Positions 55,825 to 64,000 of a stretch of 64,000 nucleotides of DNA are shown piece after piece. Under the pieces are notes generated by a model. It made no database searches and was not told the DNA's origin. It saw only the letters and a program-made list of their open reading frames with translations. Within the stretch, counting starts at the first letter, position 1, and each line of letters begins with the position of its first letter. A program made the translations under genes and the position numbers. Source of the stretch: Hippasteria phrygiana (lineage: Eukaryota > Echinodermata > Asteroidea > Valvatida > Goniasteridae); contig JAZGUH010000279.1 of assembly GCA_037893225.1 (NCBI GenBank), positions 1,364,001-1,428,000 on the forward strand. The letters run 5' to 3'.

Positions 55825-58820
55825 TCCATACCCCAGGGAATTTGACATGCATGGAGCAATAAATATACGGTAATATGTACACAGATGTTGGCCGGAAAGA
55901 AAATAAACATTGCGAGGTTTGAACTTTCTCCACAAGTTTTAACTCTAAGAAGCCGCCGATGATTGCAACATGTAGCGCCAGATCTAAGCTATCCATACAT
56001 GTCAAAAATACTGCATTTGGTTGATATTTCATGCAATTATGAATGAATAAAGCAAGTCCATACCCCAGGGAATTTGACATGCATGGAGCAATAAATAGAC
56101 GGTAATATGTACACAGATGTTGGCCGGAAAGAAAATAAACATTGCGAGGTTTGAATTTTCTCCACAAGTTTTAACTCTGGGAAGCCGCCGATGATTGCAA
56201 CATGTAGCGCCAGATCTAAGCTATACATACATGTCAAAATTACTGCATTTGGTTGATATTTCATGCAATTATGAATGAGTAAAGCAAGTCCATACCCCAG
56301 GGAATTTGACAGGGATGGAGCAATAAATAGACGGTAATATGTACACAGATGTTGGCCGGAAAGAAAATAAACATTGCGAGGTTTGAATTTTCTCCACAAG
56401 TTTTAACTCTAGGCAGCCGCCGATGATTGCAACATGTAGCGCCAGATCTAAGCTATCCATACATGTCAAAATTACTGTATTTGGTTGATATTTCATGCAA
56501 TTATGAATGAGTAAAGCAAGTCCATACCCCAGGGAATTTGACAGGCATGGAGCAATAAATAGACGGTAATATGTACACAGATGTTGGCCGGAAAGAAAAT
56601 AAACATTGCGAGGTTTGAATTTTCTCCACAAGTTTTAACTCTGGGAAGCCGCCGATGATTGCAACATGTAGCGCCAGATCTAAGCTATACATACATGTCA
56701 AAATTACTGCATTTGGTTGATATTTCATGCAATTATGAATGAGTAAAGCAAGTCCATACCCCAGGGAATTTGACAGGCATGGAGCAATAAATAGACGGTA
56801 ATATGTACACAGATGTTGGCCGGAAAGAAAATAAACATTGCGAGGTTTGAATTTTCTCCACAAGTTTTAACTCTAGGAAGCCGCCGATGATTGCAACATG
56901 TAGCGCCAGATCTAAGCTATCCATACATGTCAAAATTACTGTATTTGGTTGATATTTCATGCAATTATGAATGAGTAAAGCAAGTCCATACCCCAGGGAA
57001 TTTGACATGCATGGAGCAATAAATAGACGGTAATATGTACACAGATGTTGGCCGGAAAGAAAATAAACATTGCGAGGTTTGAATTTTCTCCACAAGTTTT
57101 AACTCTGGGAAGCCGCCGATGATTGCAACATGTAGCGCCAGATCTAAGCTATACATACATGTCAAAATTACTGCATTTGGTTGATATTTCATGCAATTAT
57201 GAATGAGTAAAGCAAGTCCATACCCCAGGGAATTTGACATGCATGGAGCAATAAATAGACGGTAATATGTACTCAGATCTTGGCCGGAAAGAAAATAAAC
57301 ATTGCGAGGTTTGAATTTTCTCCACAAGTTTTAACTCTAGGCAGCCGCCGATGATTGCAACATGTAGCGCCAGATCTAAGCTATCCATACATGTCAAAAT
57401 TACTGTATTTGGTTGATATTTCATGCAATTATGAATGAGTAAAGCAAGTCCATACCCCAGGGAATTTGACAGGCATGGAGCAATAAATAGACGGTAATAT
57501 GTACACAGATGTTGGCCGGAAAGAAAATAAACATTGCGAGGTTTGCATTTTCTCCACAAGTTTTAACTCTAAGAAGCCGCCGATGATTGCAACATGTAGC
57601 GCCAGATCTAAGCTATACATACATGTCAAAATTACTGTATTTGGTTGATATTTCATGCAACTATGAATGAGTAAAGCAAGTCCATACCCCAGGGAATTTG
57701 ACATGCATGGAGCAATAAATATACGGTAATATGTACACAGATGTTGGCCGGAAAGAAAATAAACATTGCGAGGTTTGAACTTTCTCCACAAGTTTTAACT
57801 CTAAGAAGCCGCCGATGATTGCAACATGTAGCGCCAGATCTAAGCTATCCATACATGTCAAAAATACTGCATTTGGTTGATATTTCATGCAATTATGAAT
57901 GAATAAAGCAAGTCCATACCCCAGGGAATTTGACATGCATGGAGCAATAAATAGACGGTAATATGTACACAGATGTTGGCCGGAAAGAAAATAAACATTG
58001 CGAGGTTTGAATTTTCTCCACAAGTTTTAACTCTGGGAAGCCGCCGATGATTGCAACATGTAGCGCCAGATCTAAGCTATACATACATGTCAAAATTACT
58101 GCATTTGGTTGATATTTCATGCAATTATGAATGAGTAAAGCAAGTCCATACCCCAGGGAATTTGACAGGGATGGAGCAATAAATAGACGGTAATATGTAC
58201 ACAGATGTTGGCCGGAAAGAAAATAAACATTGCGAGGTTTGAATTTTCTCCACAAGTTTTAACTCTAGGCAGCCGCCGATGATTGCAACATGTAGCGCCA
58301 GATCTAAGCTATCCATACATGTCAAAATTACTGTATTTGGTTGATATTTCATGCAATTATGAATGAGTAAAGCAAGTCCATACCCCAGGGAATTTGACAG
58401 GCATGGAGCAATAAATAGACGGTAATATGTACACAGATGTTGGCCGGAAAGAAAATAAACATTGCGAGGTTTGAATTTTCTCCACAAGTTTTAACTCTGG
58501 GAAGCCGCCGATGATTGCAACATGTAGCGCCAGATCTAAGCTATACATACATGTCAAAATTACTGCATTTGGTTGATATTTCATGCAATTATGAATGAGT
58601 AAAGCAAGTCCATACCCCAGGGAATTTGACAGGCATGGAGCAATAAATAGACGGTAATATGTACACAGATGTTGGCCGGAAAGAAAATAAACATTGCGAG
58701 GTTTGAATTTTCTCCACAAGTTTTAACTCTATGCAGCCGCCGATGATTGCAACATGTAGCGCCAGATCTAAGCTATCCATACATGTCAAAATTACTGTAT
58801 TTGGTTGATATTTCATGCAA
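55109..58820. repeat. 8-monomer tandem duplication (2 x 1,856 bp)
   Basis: The actcagatct marker recurs at 55,419 and 57,275. The rare acagggatgg change recurs at 56,314 and 58,170. Both pairs are exactly 1,856 bp apart. The copies agree until near the end, where the second has tctatgcag and the first has tctaggaag. Confidence 0.75.
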
Positions 58821-59979
58821 TTATGAATGAGTAAAGCAAGTCCATACCCCAGGGAATTTGACAGGCATGGAGCAATAAATAGACGGTAATATGCACACAG
58901 ATGTTGGCCGGAAAGAAAATAAACATTGCGAGGTTTGAATTTTCTCTACAAGTTTTAACTCTAGGCAGCCGCCGATGATTGCAACATGTAGCGCCAGATC
59001 TAAGCTATCCATACATGTCAAAATTACTGTATTTGGTTAATATTTCATGCAATTATGAATGAATAAAGCAAGTCCATACCCCAGGGAATTTGACATGCAT
59101 GGAGCAATAAATAGACGGTAATATGTACACAGATGTTGGCCGGAAAGAAAATAAACATTGCGAGGTTTGAATTTTCTCCACAAGTTTTAACTCTGGGAAG
59201 CCGCCGATGGTTGCAACATGTAGCGCCAGATCTAAGCTATACATACATGTCAAAATTACTGCATTTGGTTGATATTTCATGCAATTATGAATGAGTAAAG
59301 CAAGTCCATACCCCAGGGAATTTGACAGGCATGGAGCAATAAATAGACGGTAATATGTACACAGATGTTGGCCGGAAAGAAAATAAACATTGCGAGGTTT
59401 GAATTTTCTCCACAAGTTTTAACTCTAGGCAGCCGCCGATGATTGCAACATGTAGCGCCAGATCTAAGCTATCCATACATGTCAAAATTACTGTATTTGG
59501 TTGATATTTCATGCAATTATGAATGAGTAAAGCAAGTCCATACCCCAGGGAATTTGACATGCATGGAGCAATAAATAGACGGTAATATGTACACAGATGT
59601 TGGCCGGAAAGAAAATAAACATTGCGAGGTTTGAATTTTCTCCACAAGTTTTAACTCTAGGAAGCCGCCGATGATTGCAACATGTAGCGCCAGATCTAAG
59701 CTATCCATACATGTCAAAATTACTGTATTTGGTTGATATTTCATGCAATTATGAATGAGTAAAGCAAGTCATACCCTAGGGAATTTGACAGGCATGGAGC
59801 AATAAATAGAAGGTAATATGCACACAGATGTTGGCCGGAAAGAAAATAAACATTGCGAGGTTTGAATTTTCTCCACAAGTTTTAACTCTAGGAAGCCGCC
59901 GATGATTGCAACATGTAGCGCCAGATCTAAGCTATCCATACATGTCAAAATTACTGTATTTGGTTGATATTTCATGCAA

Positions 59980-62763
59980 TTATGAATGAGTAAAGCAAGT
60001 CCATACCCCAGGGAATTTGACATGCATGGAGCAATAAATAGACGGTAATATGTACACAGATGTTGGCCGGAAAGAAAATAAACATTGCGAGGTTTGAATT
60101 TTCTCCACAAGTTTTAACTCTGGGAAGCCGCCGATGATTGCAACAGGTAGCGCCAGATCTAAGCTATACATACATGTCAAAATTACTGCATTTGGTTGAT
60201 ATTTCATGCAATTATGAATGAGTAAAGCAAGTCCATACCCCAGGGAATTTGACAGGCATGGAGCAATAAATAGACGGTAATATGTACACAGATCTTGGCC
60301 GGAAAGAAAATAAACATTGCGAGGTTTGAATTTTCTCCACAAGTTTTAACTCTAGGCAGCCGCCGATGATTGCAACATGTAGCGCCAGATCTAAGCTATC
60401 CATACATGTCAAAATTACTGTATTTGGTTGATATTTCATGCAATTATGAATGAGTAAAGCAAGTCCATACCCCAGGGAATTTGACAGGCATGGAGCAATA
60501 AATAGACGGTAATATGTACACAGATGTTGGCCGGAAAGAAAATAAACATTGCGAGGTTTGAATTTTCTCCACAAGTTTTAACTCTAAGAAGCCGCCGATG
60601 ATTGCAACATGTAGCGCCAGATCTAAGCTATCCATACATGTCAAAAATACTGCATTTGGTTGATATTTCATGCAATTATGAATGAATAAAGCAAGTCCAT
60701 ACCCCAGGGAATTTGACATGCATGGAGCAATAAATAGACGGTAATATGTACACAGATGTTGGCCGGAAAGAAAATAAACATTGCGAGGTTTGAATTTTCT
60801 CCACAAGTTTTAACTCTGGGAAGCCGCCGATGATTGCAACATGTAGCGCCAGATCTAAGCTATCCATACATGTCAAAATTACTGTATTTGGTTGATATTT
60901 CATGCAATTATGAATGAGTAAAGCAAGTCCATACCCCAGGGAATTTGACAGGCATGGAGCAATAAATAGACGGTAATATGTACACAGATGTTGGCCGGAA
61001 AGAAAATAAACATTGGGAGGTTTGAATTTTCTCCACAAGTTTTAACTCTAGGCAGCCGCCGATGATTGCAACATGTAGCGCCAGATCTAAGCTATCCATA
61101 CATGTCAAAATTACTGTATTTGGTTGATATTTCATGCAATTATGAATGAGTAAAGCAAGTCCATACCCCAGGGAATTTGACAGGCATGGAGCAATAAATA
61201 GAAGGTAATATGCACACAGATGTTGGCCGGAAAGAAAATAAACATTGCGAGGTTTGAATTTTCTCCACAAGTTTTAACTCTAGGAAGCCGCCGATGATTG
61301 CAACATGTAGCGCCAGATCTAAGCTATCCATACATGTCAAAATTACTGTATTTGGTTGATATTTCATGCAATTATGAATGAGTAAAGCAAGTCCATACCC
61401 CAGGGAATTTGACATCCATGGAGCAATAAATAGACGGTAATATGTACACAGATGTTGGCCGGAAAGAAAATAAACATTGCGAGGTTTGAATTTTCTCCAC
61501 AAGTTTTAACTCTGGGAAGCCGCCGATGATTGCAACATGTAGCGCCAGATCTAAGCTATACATACATGTCAAAATTACTGCATTTGGTTGATATTTCATG
61601 CAATTATGAATGAGTAAAGCAAGTCCATACCCCAGGGAATTTGACAGGCATGGAGCAATAAATAGACGGTAATATGTACACAGATCTTGGCCGGAAAGAA
61701 AATAAACATTGCGAGGTTTGAATTTTCTCCACAAGTTTTAACTCTAGGCAGCCGCCGATGATTGCAACATGTAGCGCCAGATCTAAGCTATCCATACATG
61801 TCAAAATTACTGTATTTGGTTGATATTTCATGCAATTATGAATGAGTAAAGCAAGTCCATACCCCAGGGAATTTGACAGGCATGGAGCAATAAATAGACG
61901 GTAATATGTACACAGATGTTGGCCGGAAAGAAAATAAACATTGCGAGGTTTGAATTTTCTCCACAAGTTTTAACTCTAAGAAGCCGCCGATGATTGCAAC
62001 ATGTAGCGCCAGATCTAAGCTATCCATACATGTCAAAAATACTGCATTTGGTTGATATTTCATGCAATTATGAATGAATAAAGCAAGTCCATACCCCAGG
62101 GAATTTGACATGCATGGAGCAATAAATAGACGGTAATATGTACACAGATGTTGGCCGGAAAGAAAATAAACATTGCGAGGTTTGAATTTTCTCCACAAGT
62201 TTTAACTCTGGGAAGCCGCCGATGATTGCAACATGTAGCGCCAGATCTAAGCTATACATACATGTCAAAATTACTGCATTTGGTTGATATTTCATGCAAT
62301 TATGAATGAGTAAAGCAAGTCCATACCCCAGGGAATTTGACATGCATGGAGCAATAAATAGACGGTAATATGTACACAGATGTTGGCCGGAAAGAAAATA
62401 AACATTGCGAGGTTTGAATTTTCTCCACAAGTTTTAACTCTAGGCAGCCGCCGATGATTGCAACATGTAGCGCCAGATCTAAGCTATCCATACATGTCAA
62501 AATTACTGTATTTGGTTGATATTTCATGCAATTATGAATGAGTAAAGCAAGTCCATACCCCAGGGAATTTGACATGCATGGAGCAATAAATAGACGGTAA
62601 TATGTACACAGATGTTGGCCGGAAAGAAAATAAACATTGCGAGGTTTGAATTTTCTCCACAAGTTTTAACTCTGGGAAGCCGCCGATGATTGCAACATGT
62701 AGCGCCAGATCTAAGCTATACATACATGTCAAAATTACTGCATTTGGTTGATATTTCATGCAA
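59980..62763. repeat. 6-monomer tandem duplication (2 x 1,392 bp)
   Basis: The acacagatct marker recurs at 60,290 and 61,682, 1,392 bp apart, with similar monomer order between. The copies diverge from the fourth monomer, where the left one has a recombinant ttgggagg monomer (61,016). Private changes include caacaggtag near 60,146 and acatccatgg near 61,415. Confidence 0.6.
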
Positions 62764-63943
62764 TTATGAATGAGTAAAGCAAGTCCATACCCCAGGGAAT
62801 TTGACATGCATGGAGCAATAAATAGACGGTAATATGTACTCAGATCTTGGCCGGAAAGAAAATAAACATTGCGAGGTTTGAATTTTCTCCACAAGTTTTA
62901 ACTCTAGGCAGCCGCCGATGATTGCAACATGTAGCGCCAGATCTAAGCTATCCATACATGTCAAAATTACTGTATTTGGTTGATATTTCATGCAATTATG
63001 AATGAGTAAAGCAAGTCCATACCCCAGGGAATTTGACAGGCATGGAGCAATAAATAGACGGTAATATGTACACAGATGTTGGCCGGAAAGAAAATAAACA
63101 TTGCGAGGTTTGCATTTTCTCCACAAGTTTTAACTCTAAGAAGCCGCCGATGATTGCAACATGTAGCGCCAGATCTAAGCTATACATACATGTCAAAATT
63201 ACTGTATTTGGTTGATATTTCATGCAACTATGAATGAGTAAAGCAAGTCCATACCCCAGGGAATTTGACATGCATGGAGCAATAAATATACGGTAATATG
63301 TACACAGATGTTGGCCGGAAAGAAAATAAACATTGCGAGGTTTGAACTTTCTCCACAAGTTTTAACTCTAAGAAGCCGCCGATGATTGCAACATGTAGCG
63401 CCAGATCTAAGCTATCCATACATGTCAAAAATACTGCATTTGGTTGATATTTCATGCAATTATGAATGAATAAAGCAAGTCCATACCCCAGGGAATTTGA
63501 CATGCATGGAGCAATAAATAGACGGTAATATGTACACAGATGTTGGCCGGAAAGAAAATAAACATTGCGAGGTTTGAATTTTCTCCACAAGTTTTAACTC
63601 TGGGAAGCCGCCGATGATTGCAACATGTAGCGCCAGATCTAAGCTATACATACATGTCAAAATTACTGCATTTGGTTGATATTTCATGCAATTATGAATG
63701 AGTAAAGCAAGTCCATACCCCAGGGAATTTGACAGGCATGGAGCAATAAATAGACGGTAATATGTACACAGATGTTGGCCGGAAAGAAAATAAACATTGC
63801 GAGGTTTGAATTTTCTCCACAAGTTTTAACTCTAGGCAGCCGCCGATGATTGCAACATGTAGCGCCAGATCTAAGCTATCCATACATGTCAAAATTACTG
63901 TATTTGGTTGATATTTCATGCAATTATGAATGAGTAAAGCAAG

Positions 63944-63946
63944 TCA
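63944..63946. other. 231-bp monomer: last of eight deletion sites
   Basis: All eight 1-base deletions are at the same monomer position (152/153): about 3,168, 41,679, 43,534, 47,941, 53,508, 54,667, 59,770 and 63,945. Six carry the linked ccctaggg change; those at 3,168 and 47,941 do not. Confidence 0.85.
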
Positions 63947-64000
63947 TACCCTAGGGAATTTGACAGGCATGGAGCAATAAATAGAAGGTAATATGCACAC

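Larger units (their letters stand above)
52095..59770. repeat. 27-monomer offset repeat (6,262 bp)
   Basis: About 1.4 kb from 52,095 (tctatgcag, ggttaatatt and later the deletion monomer) recurs from 58,357. The offset is 27 x 232 minus 2, consistent with the two 1-base deletion sites between them. The right copy has private changes, gatggttgc near 59,210 among them. Confidence 0.6.
1..64000. repeat. Satellite DNA array, 232-bp monomer, about 276 copies
   Basis: The motif acattgcgag recurs every 232 bases from base 1; the last monomer starts at 63,794. That start is 7 bases short of 275 times 232, which matches exactly seven upstream monomers with a 1-base deletion. All copies are in the same orientation with no spacer or insertion between them. 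Monomers share almost all positions and differ by a limited set of recurrent alleles: monomer positions 25 (C/T), 41 to 46, 87 (C/A), 102 (T/A), 108 (T/C/A), 131, 141 (G/A), 174 (T/G), 175, 192, 194 (C/A), 200 (T/C) and 204 (T/C). The array runs off both ends of the window. The length and HOR organisation are typical of eukaryotic centromeric or heterochromatic satellites. I do not recognise the family, so chromosomal location and species are inference only. Confidence 0.98.
41679..64000. repeat. Right block: second HOR family with deletion and BglII markers
   Basis: This block shares the monomer with the rest but has its own linked markers. One is a monomer shortened to 231 bp by loss of a C in gtccat. 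Another is a following monomer with ttgggagg (C to G at position 7). A third is agatctt at positions 209 to 214, which creates a second AGATCT; I found it at 12 places, from 42,431 to 62,842. A fourth is tttgcatttt (position 16), coupled to tgcaactatg and atacgg. Duplications of 5, 6, 7, 8, 17, 24 and 27 monomers shuffle these markers, so no single unit length describes the block. The array continues past 64,000. Confidence 0.8.

Noticed and set aside
131..63919. About 275 overlapping minus-strand open frames of 66 to 120 codons as a gene family
   Set aside because: They are the satellite monomer read in two frames, mostly from TTG. Many are cut by a common C to T allele that makes TAG, and they overlap their neighbours out of frame. 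No domain, signal or codon constraint is visible.
1..64000. CRISPR array
   Set aside because: There are no short repeats alternating with unique spacers. The whole 232 bp repeats, with no unique part.
1..64000. Assembly artefact (collapsed or artificially expanded repeat)
   Set aside because: Copies carry distinct private variants and ordered marker combinations, which artificial duplication would not create. Local mis-joins between near-identical HOR units cannot be excluded without reads.

Overview
The whole 64 kb window is one uninterrupted satellite DNA array. The monomer is 232 bp, always in the same orientation. From the first base to the last I count 275 complete monomers plus a 207-base partial 276th, using the phase that starts at base 1 with acattgcgag. 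I see no gene, RNA gene, transposon, CRISPR array, origin or unique spacer. Array length, strict head-to-tail order and nested higher-order repeats (HORs) point to a eukaryotic chromosome, in a centromeric, pericentromeric or other heterochromatic block. I do not recognise the monomer and cannot name the organism. Consensus composition, counted by hand, is A79 C41 G48 T64 (38% GC).

Layout. (1) 1 to about 9,007 is the most heterogeneous part. It holds monomer subtypes seen rarely or not at all further right, and short tandem duplications of 2, 3 and 6 monomers. (2) 9,008 to 15,967 is a 15-monomer (3,480 bp) tandem duplication. It is followed by overlapping 12-monomer (2,784 bp) and 9-monomer (2,088 bp) duplications. 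(3) 19,995 to 39,579 is a highly homogeneous 5,800 bp, 25-monomer HOR present about 3.4 times, with a tandemly doubled pentamer inside each unit. (4) 39,580 to about 41,678 is transitional. (5) 41,679 to 64,000 is a second HOR family. It is marked by a 1-bp deletion allele and by an extra BglII-type site, and is rearranged by duplications of 5, 6, 7, 8, 17, 24 and 27 monomers.

How it works together. Nothing here acts as a gene set. The pattern is what repeated unequal crossover and gene conversion in a satellite produce: old diverse repeats at one side, and younger HORs with near-identical copies inside. Diagnostic single-base alleles let individual exchange junctions be placed, one to within about 8 bp. 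Every indel I can place is either a whole monomer or one base at a single monomer position. The open frames on the minus strand result from the monomer being open in two frames with a length of 1 modulo 3. They are not treated as genes. Each monomer contains an imperfect 22-bp inverted repeat that could form a hairpin.
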